A DNA stretch of 64,000 bases, taken from Costus lasius (taxonomy: Eukaryota > Streptophyta > Magnoliopsida > Zingiberales > Costaceae). Where the stretch lies: assembly GCA_027563935.2 (NCBI GenBank), contig CM050450.1, positions 6,741,957-6,805,956 on the forward strand, read 5' to 3'. Numbering within the stretch: the stretch's first letter is position 1; every line of letters starts with the position of its first letter. The position numbers were made by a program, and so were the translations under genes. Below are positions 24,897 through 36,449 of the stretch, one piece after another. The notes below the pieces were generated by a model. It was not told where the DNA came from. It did no database searches and saw nothing but the letters and a program-made list of their open reading frames with translations.

Positions 24897-25085
24897 GGGT
24901 ATGTTTAGTATAGCTAGAGCTTTTAGTTTCTGCGCGTTGAGAAAGTGTTGATTGAAAAATAGCTAGCTGAAAAAACTGAATGGTATGTTAAATTAGTGCA
25001 GAAGTTAATAGCCAAACAGATTAGTTTTTCAAAAATAATTTTTGCCGCCAGCAAATGCAACCTAAAAGCTATGCCAAACACACAC
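24897..25085. mobile_element. Small MITE related to the one at 40094
   Basis: The ends read TGGGTATGTTTAGTATAGC and GCTATGCCAAACACACAC, imperfect inverted repeats of about 20 bp. The interior (a TTTAGTTTCTGC-like arm, then GAAAAATAGCTAGCTG) matches, in similar order, the element at 40094-40276. TA lies at both borders. No coding capacity. Exact ends are uncertain by a few bases. Confidence 0.65.
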
Positions 25086-26425
25086 TATATCTAACAAGAT
25101 CTATAAGATATTTTTAAATATTGAAACAAGAGTGCAAGGGATGAATTAACCAAGTGTTTTTCTCGCTAAAGATCTCCATTATTGTTCTCTAGACTGCTTC
25201 CAGAAATGTTACTGCACTTGCGACACCTACAGCCACTAGGGATTGTGGGGGTCGTCGTCATAGATGGGGTTGCTACTGGCAGAAGTTTGGCAGCACCAAG
25301 CATGACAAAGCAAACAACTACTACAAGACAATGATGACAAAGAACAAATACCACTACTAGAATGGTTGAAGTTGCAACAATGACATGCAAATAGCAAAGT
25401 TGAGATGAAACTTACCTGATTTTGCGCAAACTACATGATCAGTACGCTGCTTTGAGATGATCATACAAACTATTCTGTCAAGAATCCTCCTACTCTCAAA
25501 AGCATAAGACCATGTGGCCAGTGTAGAAACAGACAATATATATGCTCGTAGACAGTCAACTAGCTTCTTAGGCATGCCTTAACCTTGCTAAAAAAAGTGC
25601 TAGTATGAAATTTTATAGGAAAAAGTGATGGTCCTTTTCCTTTGAAGTAGAAGTTGAAAATAGACTACGAGTCAAACAAAATGTTCCTTTTCCTTCCATA
25701 AAAAGGTGGCAAGAGCAAATCAAGGGATTGGCATAATATTTAAACGCAAAAAGAGCTTTCTGTAGTAAAGACAAAAGAAATTCCAGAAGACTAGAAAGAA
25801 AAAATCTGAACTCCTAGATACAAATAAGAACGTTTAAAAACCTGTATGGATTAAAAACATAGTTTACTGATCAGCTGAATGATTGACAATTCTAATGAAT
25901 AAACTATGTAGAAACATAAAAGAAGACAAATGGTGAGCGAAGGATTCAATACTATGAGACTACAGTCCATGTCGAATTCTTGTGGCCTATGGCAGGCAAT
26001 TAAACTTCTTTTGCAATGTTTTCTATTCACAAGGGGATCTGTATGATGGATGGAAGCTACTGTGGATATTTAGCTCATTCATCTGTGACAAAAGGAACTT
26101 TTCATTATAAAGTGGGCTATTGCATTCTCGTTTACTGAAAAGAATTAACAGGATGAATCGAAAAGTACTGGTGTCGCACTCAAAAGAGTTTTATTTGTTC
26201 AAGCTTTGCTGCAAAATTAGGATCAATCGACTAAACGATATATCCAATTTAAGAATCAGCGAAAGTATCTCGGAACGAACCTCCGAGTCGCTGGAGTCAA
26301 GACGACGTACCTTTGTAGCAGCCGGAGTTCCCATTTCCTAATGCAGCATGTGTCTGTGTACTACTTCAGCGGATCTTTATCCTCGATGTAGCACTAAAGT
26401 AAGCCGACAATCTGGAACCCTAGTT

Positions 26426-26533
26426 GGATCATTCTCTCTATCAATCCAGCGCTAGAGAATCTCCTTATCAACCCTAATAGGATCATTCTCCCTATCAATC
26501 CAGCGCTAGAGAATCTCCTTATCAACCCTAATA
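26426..26533. repeat. 54-bp tandem duplication
   Basis: The block GGATCATTCTC...CCAGCGCTAGAGAATCTCC...CCCTAATA occurs twice in direct succession with a 54-bp period and only a few differences. It is non-coding, in the region between the two convergent genes. Confidence 0.85.
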
Positions 26534-27100
26534 GGAACAGTAGTTCAGTACGTCTCCGGCATCTTTGGAGGACATGTGGGAGCTCCCAGCTTTCTCTACG
26601 AGGAAACGTCGATATCGATACACCTTGCAGTCAATTCCCACGCGACGTCGCGTCGCGTCTGGCAATGCGAACGAACGGACCAAGGCGGAGATCGAAGGAT
26701 GCATAGTGGCGCGGTGACGGTGGGCAGGAATCCTATGGAATCAGTGACGCATGTATGCACTGTTTGAGCTCCTTTCCAGATCAATTTGCTGGTAGGACCG
26801 ATGCTGGGTGCCGGTTTCTGTTCGATGCTGCTGAGTTCTGATTTTCTATACTGAAAGTCGAGATCAACATAAATGTGCACAGCAGTACCAAGGCAGGAAA
26901 AGGAACACACAATCTCGAGCCAATGAGTTCAGCAAGACACATTGTACGAGAAATGAATACATTGCTTGACCTTAGATCAGCTGCAACGAAGTAATGCAGC
27001 AATTACTAGAACCCACATGGCAGTCTGAAGCAAGATCAATGACAGTCGAGTCTTTTTACATTAAGAATGTTATATGCTTTGTTTCGATCTTAAATACAAA

Positions 27101-30100
27101 TCATGCATCATCAGCATCGCTGCCGCCCATATGAGCACCATGAGCTATCCAGTATTGACTTCCATCAGGGCCGGTCAACTTATACCTGCTCAGGAAAAGA
27201 GCTCAACTTTGTAAGTTGCATATCCTAGCTAGAACGCTCTCCATCTTAGCTGCCTGTTGCATACTTTTTGATATTAAACTATTCCTTACTCTTTCTTTCC
27301 CCCCATTTACTCAACAGAGCTAAGTAATTCAAATAATAGAATCATTACCTCTCAAGCACGACTTTCCCTTCCTTGTACTTCTGGGCCTTTTCATGAGCAG
27401 CCTCCTGAGATAATAAGAATTAGGTTCAACGAAGCTTCCATGTACATATGACAAATATTCCAAATGAGAACCGAAGGCTCACATATTTCCATCCAACGAT
27501 AGAGCCACAACCAACACAGAAGACATCAGAAACAGTGTGCATGCCAGTCGTCATCATTCTGTCCTCTTTAGTTCCAATCGTCACATTCACGCTACAAAGA
27601 AGTGAAAGCAATAAATAGAACATTAAATTAGTTGATGAAATGAGCAACCAATCTAGTAAGCCTTCAAGTATCATATATAGTGTAAGATAACCAATTATTG
27701 TTGTTAATAAAGTTCTCCTAAACCAGTTTAAAGAAAATACAAACCATTTTCCTTTTCTACTAAATGGCGATTCCTGCAGTAATAACTATTTAAAGACTAT
27801 ATACATGTACTTTCTCTTACTAATTCCGTGCTCTGCTTTTACTAGTTGCACCGAGCATGTAATACAGTTTAGGTCGAGATTACAAAATAACGGGGATCCT
27901 TTCGTAAGAGTGTCTATATGCTGAGGACATGTACACCATCATAACATACAAGTGAATTAAGAAACAAACGGATAGAAGCTTTGGAATTCTCTAGTGTTTT
28001 TCAGTATTACAGTCTAGGCTGAAGACCAAATTTTGGCACAATCATCGATCACATGTAAGAGAGAATCTTATCATATCACCAAGAAGATCCATATACTTTG
28101 CTACACTATTTTGTCAATTGGCAACAAGATATAACCAAAGTGATAAAAGCAAACCTCCCTGTATCTGACTGGACACACTTAGGAAAGGTAAAACAATGTT
28201 CAGCGCTCAATTGTTCAACCAGGAGATGGTTCAAAGCTATCCTACCCTCTAGAATTGCACCTTGTTGCTACCTCAACAAACTTGGAAAGTATTTCAAAGC
28301 CTCCAATGCAAGTCAAATATAATTGTACAAACAAACCAAAATGGATAATTCAACCACCCACCTGTTTCCCCAAGATGCTAATTATTACTTCAATGAATCT
28401 AGTATAAAAATTTCCATGAAATCTAAGATTTATCTGAAAGAAAAAAATGAAAACAATTCAACACCAAGGAAAAGTCTCATCCTAACACACACATACACAG
28501 CAAAAAACAACAAAGATTCAAAATCTTCACTATCCCCCGTAATGCTGAATGTATTCTTTTTGCGATCAATATAATGGAAGACAATTTCAGATCTTACCAC
28601 AAATTCACAACTGTATGCAATAGCGTCCATGGAAGTATATTAAATCCAGAACTATTCAGCAAGTGTAAATGACTCTATAGGAACTTATAGTTATAAGCGC
28701 ACAAACAACTGCCTTAATGAGGTTGCTTTGTATTAGTTTAGGACTTCATGCTCATAATTTGCATTCTCTAAACCTCCAAATCTCCAATTGCACCTGCATG
28801 ACGATGATTTCATCCAAGGTTCAAGCAGAAGACAAGAAATTGATTTCTTTAGCTTCTAAAAGATGATTTGATCTACTCTCAACTTGGCAGTGTCACTACC
28901 AATACTATCTTAACTTCCTTTTTCCCAAATACTTCTGCCCACAGAAAAAAATAAGTAATGAAGTCAAGGTCTGTATTACAGTCACAAACTACTATATATT
29001 TTTTTACAACATTACCTTTTACAATTCTTAAAATATTTATTTATTGTCTTTTCCCTTCATTTTTCTTCGAGTCAACGGAGCCTAAGACCTTGTTTACTTG
29101 GATGGAAGGAAAAACAAAGGAAGGGAAAAGGGTAAGGAGGGAAACAGGGTCATGGTGTTGTTTCACAGAGAGTAGCCACCACTATTCTGTGCGGTGACGA
29201 GTGGCAAGCCTGGTGGGCAAGCTCATCGCATGTTTCTTGTGAATGGAGAAGAGTCCTATGAAGGGAAAGAGAGAGTAGGCGGTGGCGAGTGCTCTGCGGC
29301 AACGCTCGTCATGTGTAGAGAGAATTAGTGGTGGCGACAAACGTGCGAGGCAATGGGCGAGGGCGAGCGTCTGCGACGGAGAGCTTGGCGGGTGAGTGGC
29401 TGCGGTGGAGAGCTTGGCGGGCAAGCGGCAAGCTCACAACTGGTGAACGTCTGTGCGGCGATGAGTGGAGGAGAGGTAGGATAGCATCTGTGCGGTGACG
29501 AGCCTATGTGTGGTAACAAGCGGAGAAGAGGCAGGAGAGCGTCTGTGCGGCTACGAGCAGAGGAGAGGCAGTACCAATGAGGCTACTAGCAATCCGCCCA
29601 CATTGGGTGGATTGAGAAACGAAGGAAAAACATTGTTTTAACTTCCTATTTTCCTTCGTAAGTTTTTCGTCTGCCCAAGTAAACGAGGAAAAAAGGTATA
29701 ATCCATCCTCCTTTCCCTCCAAGTAAACAAGGTGTAAAGAGATTTGAGGAAGAGAGAGAAGCTAAGTCGATAACGAGTCTAAGTTATCTTAAAAAAACTT
29801 ATCTATCGAATCATCCCAAAAAGCAGTAGAGAAGGGAAGGGTAACTCAAGCAAGAGTTGTCAGTCATATCTTTCAAGAGATTGCCTAAACGACAACATAT
29901 TAACTGAAAACGAATGAATAAAACATAATGGTTAATGCAAATTTAGAAAATTCAAGACAATACTTCACAATGAAATAGTGCAGAAGTGATTGAATTTTAT
30001 CCAAAGGCTAAAAATTGATTTGATATTTCAAATTGGAAAAGGGCTAAGCAAAGATAACCATGTAACTTACACCTTATTGAAGAGATAAGCCTTCCCATGC

Positions 30101-33100
30101 TTGCAATGGAAGGACTGTTTGAAAACATAGAGAAAACAGTCACCAACTTGGAGATAAATATTTTGCATCTATATACTGAATCTATTAAAATAAAAATATC
30201 AGCATTGGCGGAAAGGTCAAGAAAAGAATCTGAAAAAATTGTGCATTCTTCTTCAAAATCTGAAGTTAAAATGTTTCAAATCTGATACTGGAGAAGATAA
30301 TTACAAATTGCTCACCTAAACTGCTTCCTCAAAACATAGGCTCAAGGGAATATAGATTCCATCACTTAAGGGTGGAAAGTAATCTTTGAAGCAACTACAC
30401 AGTCAATATATACTTTTGAAACTATAAGCTACAATACATTCTTCTTTTTGTCTTGAGACAGAGAAATATGAAGTTATAATTGTAGCTAAATACTGTTCAT
30501 TTCAGATGGATATTACTTAATCAGCTTCAATTAACCTATGAGTGTCAAATTGGCTATGAAGAATGAATAGTAAATAGGGATACCTTTCTGATAATGCTAT
30601 GCATCGCAAATAAGAAAGGAAATAATATAATTAAGGAGATAAGATAGTTTTTTGAAGTTAATTCCCTCAATATTAGGGAGATAATTTATTGCCCCTCAGT
30701 TTTCCTATTTTGCCTCTAGTGGGACTACATAAACTGTATCCCAAGGGCATTCGATTAGATTATTCAGAAAGAATAGTCCCTTGTTTCTCCCAATATTCTT
30801 CTTCTCCTGGGTTTTACATCAAATGGTATGAGGGATATATTTCTTATCTTCCCCTCCTCCCTCTCCTTCCTATATTCTGTTTACATAGTTCCTGTTCAAC
30901 TTGCAAAGTGCATACACAAGAGGCCATCATGCCTCTCTCTTGTTCATTTTTTTAAAAAAGATCTGCTGCGTGAGATAATAGTATTATAAAAATCCTTCAA
31001 AAGTTCTAATATGTTGATCAAATAAAAAATCCAAAAGAAAATAATTATTTCCATCACCTCTGCATTAGTACATTATTACACCACCGTATCTACTGCACCA
31101 CTTTCATCTCATCTTTACAGCAACCCAGTACTGGCAACTCTATCTTCATCTCATCACCGCATTGAGGAACAGACAACTTTAACTAGTTTGCGTTATCAGA
31201 AAGTGTGCAAATTAATGGCTGGGGAAGAGCTAGGTTGAGTCCCTTATAACTCTTAGATTTGGTAATTTTGATTGCTTGATTGGCTATTCATACTATATAG
31301 CTTAAGTTTTCAACCAAAACAGGAAGAGTGACACACGAGATAGCTTATTTACTTGCTTTCCTTATATTGTCAAAAAGAAGTGCATTTCGACCTTCAAGTC
31401 CATAATAATCATCAGAGATTTAGCATATAACCAAAACTCTCTTCAAGTCCATAATGAACACCAGATATTTAGCATATCAGCAAAACTCTCTACGAATTTG
31501 ACAACCTTGCAATTTGAGGCTCCACCACTATAATGACATGAACTACAGAATCGATACTTCAAAGAAGGCTATAGATAGGTTAAGTAAGCAACTATTAGAA
31601 CTGGCACACACTCAGGTACTAGCACCGGCAAAGGAGGTGGACTTTCAGGCAGAAAACGTAGCTGCATGGCATATTAGAATCCCCTTACAATTAAATACAG
31701 AAATTGTGGAGATGTGTATAATGAATATGACTTATGAGACCTGTGTCAATGACTCATTTTATTATTTAACAAAAAGGTTACCCAATTCAAATAGAGATGG
31801 GAACATCTCTATATACAAGTTTGAAACTGTTACGGGCCCATTGTCTTAGTAGTAGTGGTCTTTTAATAAAGCGAGTCGGGTTGGTTTGATGAACGATACT
31901 AAATCCACCGTGTAGATCTAATACCGACAACGGAAACTCCTTCCGCCTTTATCCGTCGCCGGACCACCGGTTCCCCGGCGATCGATCCGGCAGGTCGGAC
32001 CAATTGATAGGAACTATCGTGCAAAGCACGCCCAAGAGGAAATAACAAGACACCAGACAAAACCCTAACTCAACCCTAGGCCTTATTTATAGACTTCATT
32101 CACTAAGCGAACTGGGTATGACAAACCAACCCGACCCGCTTTATTAAAAGACCACTACTACTAAGACAATGGGCCCGTAATAGAAACAACGGCTAACTTA
32201 TTACAAAATGAGTAAGAGTTGAAGGTCCTAGATTGTTAAAATATTAGACACCTAATGTCTATGTTCACAAGCTGACATTGAAAATTACTTCCATGCGCAG
32301 CATGCTACAAGCATACAAAATATACGTTGTACTAAAATGAAGCTTGAGCAAGCTACTAGGAGAAATTAGCAATGAATCTTAAACAATATCAAAACAATCA
32401 CCAAACATGACAGCCAAAAGGCAAACTTGGTCTGAAGAGAAATATATCCTGACGAATATTACTGATTTTGCACACTCAATGAACTAATTCGTAACAACTA
32501 TCTAGTATCTACAAATGATTGCATACCTATCAAAATAACACATGTAAGATGTGAGAAAAACCTAGGTTAACAGTGAATAAGTCCGTCAATGGTCATATGT
32601 TGGATTTTAGCATTGCCTTTTAGATGGTCAACCACATAGATTCAAGACCAAGTATCTTAAGATATTGGTCCAAATTGGTGTACTTGTACCTTGTTGGTAT
32701 CAGTTGGTTTGAAAAATTTTTATATAACATATATACATATATAACTAGTAGCAACCATTTAATAGTCTATGGTCAAACCAGTATAAACCGATTGTATTAC
32801 TCGTTATGGATTGGTTTTAGCCATGTTCAAGAAGTCTCCCTCCCAAGAAATGCCCAAATATTTGTATATTATTCTTACCTAACAAGAAATATTTATAAAA
32901 CTGGTCCACATTGGACAACATAGTTGGTTTGTACTGCTTCAACTATGGACTAGTACATGGTTATTATGTACCAGTCTAACAATGGGTCGGCACATGACTA
33001 GTTTTTTAATCTATAGACTTTGTATTTCTCAACAAGAACCCCAAAACCCCCCAAGTGCCCTGTACAAACAAGAATTTATCATATTGCCATGATAGTCATC

Positions 33101-36100
33101 TAGATGCCATCACCACATTTTTTACAATAATTCATGCCCAGCAACAAATAAGAATATATAGCAGATACTGAAATTTTAGACCTTTGATCATGAGACATGT
33201 GAGGAAGATATTAACAATGCATCAAATATGAATAGTGTGTGTATCATAAAACACATGGAAATATACTAACATTTTTCATACTTCAAGTATGGGGAAAAAC
33301 TCTGCAAAGTGGTCATTGATTGGGAGGTTGCACAAATGTGAGTTATACATCTGCACTTTAATAGAATTTATCTCATCATTCCAGTTTGTTTGAGGTGTAT
33401 GAGTTAGGAAAAACTTACTATTTGTGATAGAGATGTTCGGTTCTGATTCAAATGGGTGAAGACAATGACAAAATAAAGTATAATGCATTGCCCATTGATG
33501 TGGTGCACATCATATACTTCAAGTATCATCATCCTTGGATCAATCCCTTGTGTATATAGGGCAATCCTATGTGTGGAGGTACTAGCTTTATCATACACAT
33601 CAAAAAGTCCTATAGTAAGATATCATAGTTGAAGACAATGTTCACAAGCTCAAACAGACCTCTACTCTACATATGCCAATCGTGCTAATGGTACCAACAC
33701 TAGTGTACCAAGTATTTGCAATCCACTAGATTGATATGTCAATAAAACTGAGATCTTAAACAGTAGCAGTACTAATGTTCATTTTAGTAAAAGAATTCTT
33801 ACTAATAAGTAAGGTATCATTAATTCAGAATTCAATAACACTTACTTATCTCTATTTAAATGAAGCATATTTCCACTCTTTTTGACTAAATACAATCATA
33901 AAACTGACCTTTGCAATAAAACGAGCCTTTTGGGATGCTGAAAGGATAAAGCCAAACCTAAAGTAGACAAGAAAGCCAAAATGTACCCGACCAATACAAT
34001 GTGATAGCACGATATGGTATAGATACAATATCGGTTCAACAAAAGATTGATACAGTAAGTAGAATAATGGTTCGATGAAAGATATTTTCATAGTGCTACT
34101 ACTAAGATTTTAAAGCTTATGCCAGAGTATGCAATGTGTTCCCGAGAGCATTTCTGATCTAACTATTAGATAAGAAGTGGTATCATGTTTCTTCCAATTT
34201 TACTTCCTTTCATAATTTTTACTTCAAGCTTTCAAGTAACTTACACAATCAACTTGTGCAATGGAAAATTTTCACGATTAGTAATAAGTGTATGTGTTAT
34301 GTCATTATACCTGTATGCTGTTGACGTTTTTATCACATTATATATACTTATAATGAATTCACTAGTTTTGTAGATAAAATAAGTCTTCTGGCATTGGACC
34401 AAAGGAGTTTAGGAGTTTTGGATGGTCTGATATAGCTGACACAACTAAGATAATTAGTGTTGATTCGTGTTGTCAAGATGAGGAGACATAAGACCAATCC
34501 AGTTGATGGTTGAATCAACAATGTATCACATACCTTAAGCTCTGCAAGTTCCCCAAATTACTGACTTCCCCTTTTAGGGGCACAATCTACATGGTTTTCA
34601 GATTCTCAAATGTTATATCTGATAACCAACCAATTATGGTGAATTGTGGTGTGCAGATCATGTCACCACATGGACTAAATGCAATGCAGTATTATAAGAT
34701 CTGATCCTAAAATGTTTGTTTGACATTCTGGTGCTTAGCAAGATAGCCTATGTAATTTCCAAAAGATGTCGCCTTCATGTTAACACAACCTACTTACATG
34801 TTTTGTAAGCATAGGTCGTGAAGTGATGTCTCCATAGCTCAAAAAATTGGCATCAAAATCAACATCAGATGCAGAAAACGTAAAGGTAGCAGTCATATCA
34901 ACAGACTGAAACAAAGGGATTAAAATCGATAAAAATAATTTGAAATCTTTGAAAGTCATACAAATGAGAAAAACAAATTGACAAATTAAGATCTTTCTTT
35001 CAATTTCATTTTTTTATTTAAATTGTATTTTTAGAAAAAGCTTTGAACTACTATATTGCTTTATTTTTTTTGTTTTAATACGTGCTTTTAAAATTTTAGT
35101 GTTTAATGATATTATGTTGATCAGTTTCGTCATATACGTATGTGATAACATGCTAATTGGTGAGATAAAAGTTTCTTTGATAATGTGCATTCTAATTTCT
35201 ATGTATAGCTAATTTATATAAATAAATTTTGCTAGTCTCCGGTGTGTGCTTGTCCATTCCAATAAGAGAAATTTACCGAACCACATGAATGGGTGATATA
35301 TAAGAAGAGATGGAGGATTGGATATAGATCTAGTTACTTTATAGTTTAATTTTACTTTCCATTTATCTCGCTTTATTTGTCTTGATGCTTCACCTCAGCT
35401 TATGCTGGAAGGAAACCAGAAATTACAGGAGTAGATGATTAAGGATGGAAGTGATGTTGAGTTACAACAAACGGATTTCAAGTAGCAAGTTAACGAGTTA
35501 AGTTGAGATTTATCTATTCAGCAATCCCAGGTCAACTTTGCAAAGGACTCCCTTTTTTCCCCTGATTTATGATATACATTGATTTCTCAGAAAATATTAA
35601 AAAAAAATGTACACTGACTACGATCGATCATGCAAATCATTTTTCTCAATGTTATCTCCTCATATTCAATCATCGTAGAAAGTATGAATGAGGATTTCAC
35701 ATGAAAGAGGTAATAGCAGGCTGGTCGGTAAACGATTCACAAATGAAAACATCAATTAATTGAAGAGATTCGGGGTTTAGGAAAGGAAATTTTATAATTT
35801 GATTTCAAATACATGAATGAAAACAAATATAAATGGAAAGAAGCTAAATCCTGTTTCCAAACATGATTTAGTAGTTATGCAAGAGATACACATTGCTAAT
35901 CCTGACTATTCAATTATAGGCCTGTTGTTAAGGGTTGAATCATCACACTTCCAACTGATCATGCATCTCCATGCATCCATCTTTTTATCAAGAAAATAGT
36001 TAAATAAGCCTCTTAAAAGATTTCTCTTGACACACATATTCGCTATTTTTTTCACTAATTCTAGTCATGAACTATTTTTAGCGCTACCTATCCGCCAAAA

Positions 36101-36449
36101 TAGAAATGAAGCGCTCGATTGCGATCAATCTGATCGACAGTCCCATTAACGTCGATCAGGAAAGCTTCCTCCCGATTGGCATAAAGGAAACCGCGGCAAC
36201 AGTTCATACTTGGTGGTAAGTACAAGCAAACTCAGACAGTCGACAGAATCCTAAGAGATTCGATGAAGAGTGCTCACCGTGGCGAAGTAAAACGGGGATA
36301 ATCAAGAAAGAAAGTGCGGACAGCAGGCGGGAGAAACGGAGGCGACGACGAACCTTGGAGATGATGTTATCGGCGACGCCAAGGTGAGCCCTGCAGTGCT
36401 TGCAGCTGTAGATCTTGCCCTCCAAACTCATTAGGAAAAGCCTCCCCAT
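27101..36449 (-). CDS. Yippee-like protein (YPEL family), 129 aa
   Basis: This is a small zinc-binding protein of the Yippee/YPEL family, conserved across eukaryotes. Its molecular role in plants is poorly known; a Mis18/cereblon-like fold and nuclear or cytoplasmic regulatory functions are described for the family. Exons, in transcript order on the minus strand, are 36354-36449, 30071-30114, 27483-27591, 27349-27404 and 27101-27185. All junctions are GT/AG and the total is 130 codons. The product begins [22 protein letters not shown]. Zinc ligands are C16/C19 (CKHC) and C72/C75 (CVGC), separated by 52 residues, the exact family spacing. [21 protein letters not shown] is the signature block. 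The tail GGSDADDA is typical of plant members. Introns 1 (about 6.2 kb) and 2 (about 2.5 kb) are enormous for so small a gene and carry several transposable elements. Exon 2 is only 44 bp. Confidence 0.93.
29086..29734. mobile_element. Tourist/PIF-Harbinger-type MITE, 649 bp, TSD TAA
   Basis: The ends are GACCTTGTTTACTTGGA and its complement TCCAAGTAAACAAGGTG (outermost base differs), each bordered by TAA at 29083-29085 and 29735-29737. TAA target duplication and the CTTGTTTACTT-like end fit PIF/Harbinger-derived Tourist elements. The interior is purine-rich and GC-rich with GGCGACGAGC-like phrases and no conserved frame. It sits in intron 2 of the Yippee-like gene. Confidence 0.85.
31828..32182. 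mobile_element. TGTTACGG element: 355 bp, 61-bp inverted arms, 5-bp TSD GAAAC
   Basis: GAAAC flanks the element at 31823-31827 and 32183-32187. It begins TGTTACGGGCCCATTG and ends CAATGGGCCCGTAATA. The terminal arms are complementary over 61 bp with two mismatches. A TATA-like TTATTTATAGAC lies at about 32082-32093, inside the element. The 5-bp duplication and TG start suggest LTR-type integration (a solo LTR with a CA-to-TA change at the right end), but 61-bp inverted arms are not an LTR feature. It lies in intron 1 of the Yippee-like gene. No coding capacity. Confidence 0.75.

Larger units (their letters stand above)
23806..27100. other. Intergenic DNA between convergent genes
   Basis: This is the 3' flank of the auxin carrier and of the Yippee-like gene, which face each other. 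No further coding sequence was recognised. It contains a small MITE (about 24897-25085) and a 54-bp tandem duplication (26426-26533). Confidence 0.55.

Noticed and set aside
31514..31849. 111-aa plus-strand frame in Yippee intron 1
   Set aside because: AT-rich chance frame that ends inside the 31828 element; no family resemblance.
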